Positions 19,001 to 27,500 of a stretch of DNA of 37,434 nucleotides are shown here, in pieces. A program made the position numbers and the translations under genes. The notes under the pieces were generated by a model. That model made no database searches. It was not told the origin of the DNA and saw only the letters and a list, made by a program, of their open reading frames with translations. The stretch is from Clostridia bacterium (lineage in GTDB: Bacteria > Bacillota > Clostridia > UBA1381): the NCBI GenBank assembly GCA_900751685.1, contig CAADSR010000122.1, positions 1 to 37,434 on the forward strand. Reading direction: 5' to 3'. How positions within the stretch are numbered: the stretch's first letter is position 1; each line of letters starts with the position of its first letter.

Positions 19001-19666
19001 CATCCAGTGAACGGCGTTGATACGGTACGGACTTTTACCGCCCCTACTGCCGGAAAAGTCTCTATCCACAAGGCTACAATCAAAGCGCAGGACAATAAAG
19101 GAACTAGCAACGGCATCCAGATTAAAATCGTAAAATCAAATAGCGACGGCTCTTCTACGCAATTATATCCCCCGAAAGCCGGATGGAAGCTGATCGAAAA
19201 TGCAGAGCATATGGCAGGCGCCGTAATCCCGGCATTAGAAACCACACTTCTGCGCGGGGAGCAGATACATTTTATTTTAAACAGCAATGGATCAGAGGCC
19301 CACGATGGAAGCCTGTGGCAAAATCAAATTGAATATTTGAAGGAAGAACCAACGCTTCCCACACCAGGAATCACTTTATCTGAAAATTCCCTTGTAAAAA
19401 ATAATACCCAATTGACCGGCAACATTTCCTTTACGATCGTCCCTCAAAAAACGTACCGTGAAGCGCTGATTGTGCTGGCGGTCTTTGAGGACAACACATT
19501 ACATTCTGTAATCACCGCGTATAAAGACCTTTTCTCAAGCGAAAACAACATTTCTTTTGACGGTCTGAACGTTACTGGTCTGGATGGCATATGCACGTTA
19601 AAAGCTTTTGCCTGGACAAAGGATCTGGAGCCCCTCTCTCCAGTTTGGAGCACTTCTCTCTCTTAG
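16085..19666 (+). CDS. Secreted GH95-type glycosidase (alpha-L-fucosidase/galactosidase family), divergent (1193 aa)
   Basis: An exported glycoside hydrolase of family 95 by overall pattern. Signal peptide 1-27 (ends PSYG). The N-terminal beta domain has L-P-L-G-N-G-R-I-G and L-N-D-A-T-F-W-G-G-G-P. The (alpha/alpha)6 barrel (about 330-720) shows F-G-I-W-N, N-E-N (397-399), P-A-N-I-S-E, S-P-S-T-S-C-E-N (Glu537, at the usual acid position), H-R-H-A-S-H-L-I-G-V-W-P and E-M-L-L-Q-S-H. The usual F-Q-I-D-G-N-F-G-G general-base motif is replaced around W-C-D-N (702-705), and the T-N-I-N-x-x-M-N-Y-W block is altered. Residues 790-1090 are unassigned beta domains; 1092-1193 is the module shared with two neighbours. 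GGGGG lies 7 bp before the ATG. GH95 enzymes remove L-fucose or L-galactose; the altered motifs make substrate and activity uncertain. Confidence 0.85.
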   Translation: MGYSKKLLSAILLLGVFFQSLSLPSYGAPSEEDFSNLKLTFSTPGAGAYQGLPLGNGRIGVRIHGGVEQDLYRLNDATFWGGGPQTDAVYDVTGNRKKALEQTRTLLEGDLHNWDTIKEIETSAKKMASNSTIGSYLPLGDMILSFPETGDYKNYSRTLDLDTATATVRYTIDGVDYTRESFTSFPDNVLVTRLTASKQGQIDVTAALKYRDEMEGHDASVGTNGQDELIMRVRAPYLSQAGQSVSIWKEDEGMWGEAHVKVLNQGGTKMAGTDSISIQNADEVLLIYSSATSYNGPDKNPYSEGKDPTPIIEKTLRSAVSKTYKELYETHLQDYQAIFRKLQLEINSDPNNANVLAFQMKRYDLISTSRYGDRPRSAFGIWNEDFNPTSEGSHYLNENIEKMYGHMEPANISEVGEPLWNWMDELKDHGSVTAEKDFGFRGWTVGHNSDIWATTTLRPGRTEWSIFPVGGIWITNIAWEHYLFTQDEDFLRERAYPLLKGAAEFASDLLVERQFTENEVTCPPGTYLVTSPSTSCENSYGMNYGQDFIQGLWPAVSVGSTQDMAMVRGIFESCIKACEILDIDPALKAELEEKYSRLLPYQIHKTGEIQEWAFEDYMGNWDRDLYKNHRHASHLIGVWPYGQITQQTPVLQAAAKKALDTRGDGTASRMPDKAAMLARLGYGDEALKILPTGTKNLVGDKWCDNLQNAVCEMLLQSHADGIDLLPALPSQWKSGKINGICARGGYELNIEWENSELTRCIITSKTGDLHPVIRYQGELLDPQSDPRILVIDGSTEQKEADDFTASITPLERSGNLLSFQYEVQSNQDQTATNVDAVLDVYEQTPQGPVKVDSASKSNKLYNLLPTTGTVKYDASALVGDQKTYLFTANLYRRSDKKPLTQEEFLEHIIFEPEQLYDSATGFTNQQGPVWYYQYTQDQISFHSMENYVEEDAAVGSFWRGTQNYLRCGSIFMHPVNGVDTVRTFTAPTAGKVSIHKATIKAQDNKGTSNGIQIKIVKSNSDGSSTQLYPPKAGWKLIENAEHMAGAVIPALETTLLRGEQIHFILNSNGSEAHDGSLWQNQIEYLKEEPTLPTPGITLSENSLVKNNTQLTGNISFTIVPQKTYREALIVLAVFEDNTLHSVITAYKDLFSSENNISFDGLNVTGLDGICTLKAFAWTKDLEPLSPVWSTSLS
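19358..19663 (+). other. C-terminal shared module of the GH95-type protein
   Basis: Residues 1092-1193: A-L-I-V-L-A-V-F-E-D-N-T-L-H-S-V-I-T followed by D-G-I-C-T-L-K-A-F-A-W-T. Same order and spacing as the modules at 2105-2410 and 27163-27450. Confidence 0.65.
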
Positions 19667-19703
19667 CCTTTTTGCTTATATTTTATAAATAAAGAGGTTT
19701 TTG

Positions 19704-19746
19704 GCCTCCAATGACAGGATCATAACCGGCATTGGAGGCTTTTTTA
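19704..19746 (+). terminator. Terminator of the GH95-type gene
   Basis: 10-bp stem GCCTCCAATG / CATTGGAGGC (19704-19713, 19730-19739) followed by TTTTTTTA. Confidence 0.9.
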
Positions 19747-20000
19747 CTGCCTTGAAAATTAAGTTTTTAAACCATTTATCCATATCCAAACTTTACTTTA
19801 AATTTTTCCCAGATCATCCTATCTTTTTTGTGTTTCATTCAAAAACGTTTCAATAAAACCCACTCATTTTGTCTTTTATAACACAAATATGTAGAAAGGC
19901 TTGAATTTTTTTTTATTTAGGATTAAAATGAATTTTAGGTAAATGTATTTTTATGGAATAGGGACGAATTCTATGTTGAATACGAAGAAATGGGGAACAC
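19747..20000. other. Intergenic region ahead of the diguanylate cyclase gene
   Basis: A/T-rich and without a credible gene. It contains a candidate promoter, TTGAAT (19901-19906), 17-bp T-rich spacer, TAAAAT (19924-19929), giving a leader of about 65 nt. No riboswitch fold is recognised. Confidence 0.5.
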
Positions 20001-22265
20001 ATGAAAAAGAAGAGAGAGAAAAAGATTTGGGGATATCTTTTAGGCGGCTGTATGGTTTTATGCCTGAGTGCTGCTGTAATGGCTGGATTCCATTCCAGAT
20101 TGGAATCCTATTTGGAACAATCCACACAAAAAGCGTTGCACGAGGCCAGCGATAATTATCAAAACCTTGTGCAAAACGCGTTTGAAAGCCGGTTCCGTAT
20201 GCTTGATTTTTTAGGGGAATATATCGTAGCATCCGGAAAGTTAGACTATCCTAACCTGCAAACAATGATGGACAGTATGACCCATCACACGGATTTTTAC
20301 AGGATGGGGATCTCAACGCCGGACGGGCTGTGCTACACCAGTGACGGCCAGAGCTTTGACAGCTCTGACCGGGAATATTTTCAAAGAGCGCTGATGGGGG
20401 AATCGGTCGTTTCCGAGCCCCTGCTTTCCCTGGTAGACCAGAAAAAGGTTGTCGCACTGGCTGTGCCTGTAAAAAACAATGGGAAGATCGTGGCCGTGCT
20501 GCATGGGACCTGTGCAATGGAGGACCTTAACCGTATGCTCATCACCGATACCTTTGGAGGTCAGGGCAGCGTTTATATTATCCGGCCGGAAGGAGAAGTA
20601 GTCGCCTACGGCGGCAAAGTATTATCGGATGAGATCCCAAAAAATATCTTTGATTGGTACAGCACCGTAGACTTTAAGGATTTCAAGTTAAATGAAATGA
20701 ACGAGGATTTCAAAAATGGGCGGGACCATTTTACATCTTATCAGTACAATGGCCAGACACGCCTGGTTTTTTACCAGCCCCTGGGTATTAATGACTGGTA
20801 TGTATTAAACGTGGTATCAAGCGAGGTGCTCGACAGCCAGCGCAACGTCACTATGGGCCATGTTTTTCAAATGAGCATAGAGCTTTTGGCCATTTTTCTC
20901 GCACTGATCGTTTTTATCATCTGGAACAACCACCGCAAGACAAACGTCATCCGGAAAGGGCGGCAAGCCCTGCGGCAGAGCCAGGAACGTTACCGCATTG
21001 CAGTGTCTCAAATTGGCGGCTGTATTTGGGAATTCGATATTGCTTCCGGCCAGATCCTACAGCCGAATAACGCGCTTGCACCTTACGGGTTAGAGGGGAC
21101 CATTGAAAATGTCCCCCAGTCATTAATTGAATCCGGCTTCGTTTGCCCTGCGTCCGCAAAAGATTTGGAAGAAATGTTTACAGCGGTCCGGCAAGGAAAA
21201 AAAAATACGGATTGCGTCATACAGATCCAGCTCCCAGACGGCCAGCTTCGTTGGGTACATATCAAACATACTTCTGTTTATGATGAAAACGAACTCCCTG
21301 TAAAAGCAATCGGAACCCTGGAGGACATCACAACGGAACGGCTGGCATTGATGAAGTCAGAACAGGAAGCCCAGTACAGGGACGCCTTTACCGCGGATGC
21401 CTTATATGCTTACGAAGTCAATATCACAAAGAACCTCGTTTTAAACGGGCATGGAAAAAAACTATACCTCCAGGATAACAACATGCATAAAATGACCTAC
21501 GACCAGCAACTGCAATACCTTATCGACACTTATGTTTTTGCTCCCGACCGGGAACTGGTTCAAACGGCTTTCAACCGGAATGCAGCAAGCCATGCATACC
21601 TCAGCGGAAAGCATGAGCTCCGCGTTGACTACCGCTTTATCACAAAACACGGAACCAAATGGATGCGTAACGAAATGTATCTGATCAAAGACCCCCAAAC
21701 CGGAGATATCTGCGGTTTTGCAAGCATGCGGGATATTGACGAGAAAAAACGCCGGGAGCTGGTGCTAAAAGAACAAGCCCAGCGCGACCCTCTCTGCAAG
21801 CTATATAACCGGCGGGTGTTTGAACACAAAGTAAACCAAGTACTTCAAAATACGACCCAATCCCTGCATGCATTGTTTTTGATCGATGTAGATTGTTTCA
21901 AAAATATAAACGACACCTTTGGCCACAGCTATGGGGACTATATCCTGCGGGATACTGCCGAAAAAATGCAGTCTATCTTGCGCAAAACAGACCTTATCGG
22001 GCGAATCGGAGGAGATGAGTTTGTTGTTTTTGTAAAAGAGATCCCGAGCTATGAGTTTGCTTTAAAAAAAGCCGGGCAGCTTTGCAGCATATTAAAAGCA
22101 GACCATTCTGTGGAGGGACGCTTATGCAGCATCTCTGTGTCTGTCGGCGTTGCAGTTGTGCCTATCCACGGAACAGATTTTAACACATTATATAAAAATG
22201 CAGACCGTGCATTATACTCTGCCAAACGAAACGGCCGGGATCAATATAATGTCCAGGAGGATTAA
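20001..22265 (+). CDS. Membrane diguanylate cyclase with dCACHE, two PAS-like domains and GGDEF (754 aa)
   Basis: Makes cyclic di-GMP in response to an external signal. A transmembrane helix at about 10-30 and another at about 290-308 flank an extracellular double-CACHE sensor (D-R-E-Y-F-Q-R-A, A-V-P-V, D-W-Y-V-L). The cytoplasmic part has two PAS-like domains (about 325-447, ending in G-T-L-E-D-I-T-T-E-R, and 455-585, ending in M-R-D-I-D-E-K-K-R) and a GGDEF domain (590-752). The active site G-G-D-E-F (670-674) is intact, and R-x-x-D at 661-664 is a complete inhibitory site. The ribosome binding site is weak (GGGGA). It lies between two glycosidase-linked transcription units, suggesting a glycan-linked switch in attachment or motility; that link is inference. 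Confidence 0.95.
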   Translation: MKKKREKKIWGYLLGGCMVLCLSAAVMAGFHSRLESYLEQSTQKALHEASDNYQNLVQNAFESRFRMLDFLGEYIVASGKLDYPNLQTMMDSMTHHTDFYRMGISTPDGLCYTSDGQSFDSSDREYFQRALMGESVVSEPLLSLVDQKKVVALAVPVKNNGKIVAVLHGTCAMEDLNRMLITDTFGGQGSVYIIRPEGEVVAYGGKVLSDEIPKNIFDWYSTVDFKDFKLNEMNEDFKNGRDHFTSYQYNGQTRLVFYQPLGINDWYVLNVVSSEVLDSQRNVTMGHVFQMSIELLAIFLALIVFIIWNNHRKTNVIRKGRQALRQSQERYRIAVSQIGGCIWEFDIASGQILQPNNALAPYGLEGTIENVPQSLIESGFVCPASAKDLEEMFTAVRQGKKNTDCVIQIQLPDGQLRWVHIKHTSVYDENELPVKAIGTLEDITTERLALMKSEQEAQYRDAFTADALYAYEVNITKNLVLNGHGKKLYLQDNNMHKMTYDQQLQYLIDTYVFAPDRELVQTAFNRNAASHAYLSGKHELRVDYRFITKHGTKWMRNEMYLIKDPQTGDICGFASMRDIDEKKRRELVLKEQAQRDPLCKLYNRRVFEHKVNQVLQNTTQSLHALFLIDVDCFKNINDTFGHSYGDYILRDTAEKMQSILRKTDLIGRIGGDEFVVFVKEIPSYEFALKKAGQLCSILKADHSVEGRLCSISVSVGVAVVPIHGTDFNTLYKNADRALYSAKRNGRDQYNVQED

Positions 22266-22268
22266 AAA

Positions 22269-22322
22269 AATCAGGGAACATAATGTTCCCTGATTCAGAC
22301 TGTAGACAAAGGGCGGTCTACA
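22269..22322. terminator. Tandem hairpins downstream of the diguanylate cyclase gene
   Basis: Stem AATCAGGGAAC / GTTCCCTGATT (about 22269-22295) has its T-run (TTTTTTT) on the minus strand. It is followed by TGTAGAC / GTCTACA (22301-22307, 22316-22322). They lie between convergent genes and can block leftward read-through from kduI. Confidence 0.65.
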
Positions 22323-22326
22323 CGCT

Positions 22327-22365
22327 TCAAAAGGATGGCTGAGGCCATCCTTTTGAGTTTTTCTT
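22327..22365 (+). terminator. Terminator of the diguanylate cyclase gene
   Basis: 13-bp perfect stem (22327-22339, 22344-22356), TGAG loop, then GTTTTTCTT. It reaches to within 10 bp of the kduI stop. Confidence 0.85.
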
Positions 22366-22372
22366 GGAGGAA

Positions 22373-23215
22373 TTATCTGATTTCCGTCGTTGGAATATTG
22401 TCCATATCATCAAATGCTTGATTTTCCCCGCCCATTGCCCATATAAAAGTATAGTTACTCGTTCCGCAGCCTGAGTGGATACTCCACGACGGGCTGATAA
22501 CGGCTTGTTCGTTCTGCATAACAATATGCCTTGTCTCTTTCCCCTCACCCATCATATGGAATACGACGTTTTCTTCCGGAACTTCAAAGTACATATACAC
22601 TTCCATACGTCTTTCGTGAGTGTGGCATGGCATCGTGTTCCAAACAGAACCAGGCTCCAGTACCGTCATCCCCATTGACAACTGACAAGTTTCAAGTACG
22701 TCAGGGTGAATGAATTGGTTGATAACTCTTTTATTTGCCGTGCTTACATCGCCAACAGCCCGTTTGGCCGCATCCGCGATTGGAATAAATGTTGTCTTAC
22801 ATGCTTTATGTGCCGGTGCACTTACCATATAATATTTTGCGGGTGCATTTGCATCATCACTGCTGAATAAAACCTCTTTTGTACCCATTGTAATATAAAT
22901 GCAATCTTTGTATTCCATTTTGTATTCCTTGCCGTCAACCTTGATCGAACCGCTTCCACCAATATTGAAGATACCAATCTCACGCCGTTCAAGGAAATAG
23001 CTCGTTCCGAAATTTGCCCAAATATCAATCCCTTTGTCGATTGGTACTTCTTCTGTCGTTGGCATACAGCCCAGCGTTACCATTCTGTCAACGTGTGAAT
23101 ACACTGCAACAACTTCATTTGCTACATATAAATTTTGAATTAAGAACTCGTCTCTTGTTTCCTCTGTTGTGTAGCGTTTAAAATCCCTTTGGTTTGCTGA
23201 ATAACGAATATCCAT
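22373..23215 (-). CDS. kduI: 5-dehydro-4-deoxy-D-glucuronate isomerase
   Basis: Converts 5-keto-4-deoxyuronate, the open form of the unsaturated uronic acid released by polysaccharide lyases, to 2,5-diketo-3-deoxygluconate (EC 5.3.1.17). 280 aa, exactly the family length; double cupin. Zinc ligands are visible: His198 and His200 in C-H-T-H-E-R-R, Glu205 in M-E-V-Y, and His247 in W-S-I-H-S-G-C-G-T-S-N-Y. AGGAGG lies 10 bp before the ATG. It is the second gene of a two-gene operon, 33 bp after the TIM-barrel isomerase gene. KduD, KDG kinase and KDPG aldolase are not in the window. It implies growth on a uronate-containing polymer such as pectin or a glycosaminoglycan. Confidence 0.96.
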   Translation of the reverse strand: MDIRYSANQRDFKRYTTEETRDEFLIQNLYVANEVVAVYSHVDRMVTLGCMPTTEEVPIDKGIDIWANFGTSYFLERREIGIFNIGGSGSIKVDGKEYKMEYKDCIYITMGTKEVLFSSDDANAPAKYYMVSAPAHKACKTTFIPIADAAKRAVGDVSTANKRVINQFIHPDVLETCQLSMGMTVLEPGSVWNTMPCHTHERRMEVYMYFEVPEENVVFHMMGEGKETRHIVMQNEQAVISPSWSIHSGCGTSNYTFIWAMGGENQAFDDMDNIPTTEIR

Positions 23216-23248
23216 TTTTGTAAATCCTCCTATGCTTGCTCTATATTT

Positions 23249-24067
23249 TTATGCTTTATTGTATTGTTCCTCTATGAATTTTCTTGAACGGGCCGCTGTA
23301 TCCGGGGTCGTTTCTTCAAGCAGTGCATGAATATGCGGTTTCTTTTCTTTCAAGAATTTCATAAGGATATCAAACCTGAAAATGCCTTCGCCTATTTGTG
23401 CAGGCACAATTTTTCCATCTTCAACTACAAAATCCTTAATATGGATCACAACGATATCATCGCCTAAAAGTTCAAATGCTTCTTCCATCATTTCTGCCTG
23501 GTTTTCATATGTATCAGGTGAAAATGTGTTGATCGGGTCGTATATCACTTGTAGGTTCGGTGAGTTAATTGTGTCAAGCACCTTTTTCATGCGTTTCATA
23601 TCACATACCGTATGATAATGCACACATTCAAGAGCAAGTATCACGCCCATTTTTTCTGCATATCCAACGATCGGCCTTAAATTCTTAATAAAGGTATCCA
23701 GCGCTTCATCTGATGAAGCGGTCCCATCATAGCCATAGGTTTCAGTGCCCACGACTCCGCACCCCAAAAGGCTTGCAAAGCGGATATGCGCTTTGTAGAC
23801 CTCGGTTATTTCCTTTCGCTGCTGCTCATCATTTGTGCCGAGATTTAAGTAACAACCCAATACCGCTACATCGACATCATTTTTAGCAAGTATACGTTTT
23901 AAATATAGCGCCATTCCAGGTGTCATTGCACATTTATCGGTCGGAAACGCATCAATCGCCAACCGCAGCGCTAACTGAATACACTTGAATCCCTGCCCGT
24001 TTACATTTTTAATAAGCTCATCAAACGGCGCTTTTTTGCAGTCATGAGCTCTAATTCCAATTTGCAT
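23249..24067 (-). CDS. Sugar phosphate isomerase/epimerase, xylose-isomerase-like TIM barrel (272 aa)
   Basis: A cytoplasmic metal-dependent sugar isomerase or epimerase of the AP-endonuclease-2 superfamily. Probable metal ligands in barrel order are Glu147 (L-A-L-E-C-V-H), Asp177 (I-Y-D-P-I-N), His209 (V-V-I-H-I-K-D) and Glu251/252 (A-L-L-E-E-T). The length is normal for the family. AAGGGG lies 7 bp before the ATG. Co-transcribed with kduI, so its substrate is probably an intermediate of uronate or an associated sugar; the exact reaction cannot be read from sequence. Confidence 0.88.
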   Translation of the reverse strand: MQIGIRAHDCKKAPFDELIKNVNGQGFKCIQLALRLAIDAFPTDKCAMTPGMALYLKRILAKNDVDVAVLGCYLNLGTNDEQQRKEITEVYKAHIRFASLLGCGVVGTETYGYDGTASSDEALDTFIKNLRPIVGYAEKMGVILALECVHYHTVCDMKRMKKVLDTINSPNLQVIYDPINTFSPDTYENQAEMMEEAFELLGDDIVVIHIKDFVVEDGKIVPAQIGEGIFRFDILMKFLKEKKPHIHALLEETTPDTAARSRKFIEEQYNKA

Positions 24068-24114
24068 TTTGTTACCCCTTTTAATTTATTCTTTCAAATC
24101 AATTCTTATCAATA

Positions 24115-24143
24115 ATTATATTCCAATTAGGCAAAAAATGCAA
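24115..24143 (-). promoter_or_regulatory. Promoter of the isomerase-kduI operon
   Basis: Minus strand: TTGCAT (24143-24138), 17-bp spacer, TATAAT (24120-24115). It lies 50 bp upstream of the start codon. Confidence 0.8.
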
Positions 24144-24370
24144 TAGCGCACATAAAAAAAGTAAATTACTCTGATTTTTCATCTCCTTCTCTTTCAGTAT
24201 CCTGTCACCGCCCCATACCTATTTCCCACGCTGACACAAGTACATACCAGAACCATTCCCAGCCGCCTGTGGTTTCATTCTGGCACAGACAACCAATATG
24301 CAGGCTTAGAAATTGGTAAAACGTTGAAGCGGGCCAGCCATACACCGTTTTTTTCATTAACAAGCGATGA
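24144..24370. other. Intergenic region between the isomerase operon and the GH2-type gene
   Basis: More GC-rich than most intergenic regions here. It holds a 50-codon minus-strand open frame (24357-24205), rich in Trp (G-W-E-W-F-W-Y) and starting M-K-K-T-V-Y-G-W, without a ribosome binding site. It could be a decayed gene end or chance. No RNA family is recognised. Confidence 0.3.
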
Positions 24371-24410
24371 AAAAAGCTTCCTGTTATAGATGAGTAACAG
24401 GAAGCTTTTT
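24371..24410 (-). terminator. Terminator of the GH2-type gene
   Basis: 16-bp perfect stem (24371-24386, 24395-24410) with A- and T-runs at both ends, about 95 bp beyond the stop codon. Probably bidirectional. Confidence 0.88.
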
Positions 24411-24504
24411 CTGCTTATGAAGCTTGTAATTTTATTGCATTGCTATATTATTGTTTGTATTCACATAAATATAACCCTTTGAGATTCGGAGCCTTGAACT
24501 ATTC

Positions 24505-27500
24505 TTATTTTTCGGCAACTCCAGTGCAGATCGTTGATACGCCATCTACTTTACCGGCGATCTTTATAATATACTGGCCATTTTCTGCCCCAGTAACATT
24601 AACTGCCTGTAATTGGTCAAGCTCTCCGCCTGTGACCTGCTTAATATACGCAATATCACTGTCTTTTACAGCAGTGGTTGTCGTACCTGGTTTTACTACC
24701 ATAACAATGACTGGTTTTGAGGCATCAAATGCCGGAAGTTTTGTAAAGGATAACGTGTCTCCCGCCCAGCTTGCGCTGATGCTGCCATCATCCACTGTCA
24801 CCTCTTCATTTTCACTGACAGAAGTGACCGTATATACATAAACTACATCATTGTCTTTGTCAAAGCCTGCCGGCATAGCTGCATTTACCGTAATCGTGCT
24901 CCGGCCTGATGCAATATCCTTTCCCTTCATTTTCTTTGTGGTGACTGACTTCAAGGTAGACTCGGAATCGTCATATACACATACTACAAATGAAACATCA
25001 TCATTATAGAAGTACATCTTGTTAATATCAAGAGAAACTACTTTTGTATAGTCCGGATTAAATCCAATCATATCTATTCCAAAAACATCGGAGGACTGGA
25101 TCTGCACCGGTTTTGCATCATACAATATACCGTCGATGGTGGATGCCCGAACATATAGTGTTTGAGCCTCTACAAGGGCATCTGTCGTCATTTTACCCGA
25201 CGCATCGATCTTTACCTTGACCTTCTCCGGATCTACCGGGTACTGGTTATCACTGTCATATACAGACCATTTGATAAGGTCTGAGCTGATCGTCTTATAG
25301 GCAACGCCTTTTCTGGAAGCGGTTACGCTTCCCTGTACGCTATCCCCTGCAAAGATCGCATTTTTATCGAGAGACACTTCGATCTGGTCCGGCACGGTCT
25401 TAATGGCAAGCACATTATCCACGCTGGTTCCAGCCTGCACTTGGATATGGTTTGCTGTGGACTGGCCCAGATTCCGCATTGGGATACCTAATTCAATAAA
25501 CGGTACATTTTCTGTGCCATCCTTTGGATTGACCTTCTTGCCGTTTTCATCATATTTATAAACGATCAAATTTGCATAGCTGTTATCACCATTACCGCAT
25601 GCACACATGATCTGCACATTGTACCATGCATTCTGGTCAACATCAAAGTAGGTCGGTGTTGTGTTGGAATCTTTTACAACGCCTAGCTTTCCTCCCTTGT
25701 AAATGACCTGCATGCCTTGTTTTCCTTTGGATTGATCCCAAACGACCCAGCCTGCGCCTTCCTGATTAAATTTCATATCTGCGCTGTATAATACATTTTC
25801 ATTGGTGTTTGATTCAAAGCCTACAAAATCATACGTTGTGGACATAATATCATAGTAACCAGAACCATTCCAGGAGCCACTGTTTCTAAATCTTACTCCT
25901 GGTGAAATAACCAATTCTTCAGCCGCGTTTGCCGATACAAAAATATCTTTATTGCCTTCCTCCCCATTTAGCAGCATATTGGCAGGCTTTACAGTCAGCT
26001 TGCATACGCTGATGACACTACCAGACGGGCTTGTGCCCCGGATCGTCAAATCCTGAGGAAGGACATCCTCTGTAACGGTAACAACGCCATCCGTAACTGT
26101 GATCCCTTTATCATTTACCTTGCGGATACCAGCTTCATTGTAAACGCTCCATACTACATCTTCACCTGTGATTGTAACGGAAGCGCCGCCCTTCGTTGCC
26201 TGCGGCGTAATTGTGGCAGGCTCATTGACACGTACATAGTTTTTATCACTTGTAAGGGTCAATGCGTCATATTGATCGGCAGAAGTGTCTGCCGCTTCAA
26301 TCACTACCTGGACTTCCCCATACGCGTTACCTGGCGTTTGAGCAGTCGCCCTTACCGTCACCGTCTGGGATGGCGTAGCGGAGGTCGTGTGAAGGATCCC
26401 TTCTTCATCTATGGATACGGTACTGTCTTGCAGCGCATTTCCATTTGCATCATACAAAGCCATATCAAACTTCGGCGGTGCAACCTCTACTCCGCCACGT
26501 GTACCGATCGCGTAAATCAAGGTACTGTCATTGGCTTTGATATTATTATTCATTGCAGTTACTTCTACTTCACTTGCATACAAGGAAACAACTTTTACAT
26601 TGTCTATGCTGAGCCCGTTATTTACTTCAAAAAATTCCGCAGCTCCATTATTATCGGAGCTAAATTGTCTCAAATTCAATGAATCAACGGTATTGATCAG
26701 CTTCTTCTGGCCATCCTGCCATTCATACAGCTTAAAGGATGCTTTCGCACCATTCACGGCGATCATTCCTTCGATCTCCATGGAATACCATTTTCCAACA
26801 CTGATCGCCCCAAGCTTTTGATAAGAAGTGCTTGCTGTTTGAGTCCTGAACTCTGTTCCATCATAGGAGAAGTTCGGGCCCCATTTACCGCTGTTGCGAA
26901 GAGCCATTGTAGCACTTGGATCGTCAAATCTAAAGTCAAGGGAGATCATCGCGTTGCTCTTTAAGTTCTGGCCCATATTATCAAATAATTTAACAGTAGA
27001 AGTCGCCTTCAGATAACCAGTGCCATCCGGCCCGTCTGTATTTGGTTCTGTATTATAGTCGTTTGAGACTTGCACTGCTTGGTACTTTTCATCGATTGGT
27101 CCCGGTGTCGGTGTTGGCGTAGGCACTGGTCCGGCCGTCACGGTTGGGGTCGGTGTTGGCTGGGCTCCTGAGATATAAGCTGCACCACACAGAGCATTCA
27201 TCCCCTCCAGTGAATCCCATAATAATGCTTTTACCGTGCCGTCTTTTCCCTGCATTGCTGCCGGAACGTCAACAACTGCGTCTTCACCTGATTTTATTGT
27301 AACACCTGGATTGCTGCTTACTGCAGAAAGTGTACCATTGTTGTCATATGCTGCAAATACCAATACCGCGTTATCGATATCCTGGCCCGCATGGACTGTA
27401 ACCTTGTTGTCCTGATATTCCATACTGGTCTGACCTGCTGCATAGGACTGTGCTTCATTTATCTCATCATAAACCCCTTTTACAGCACCAAACGTAATAT

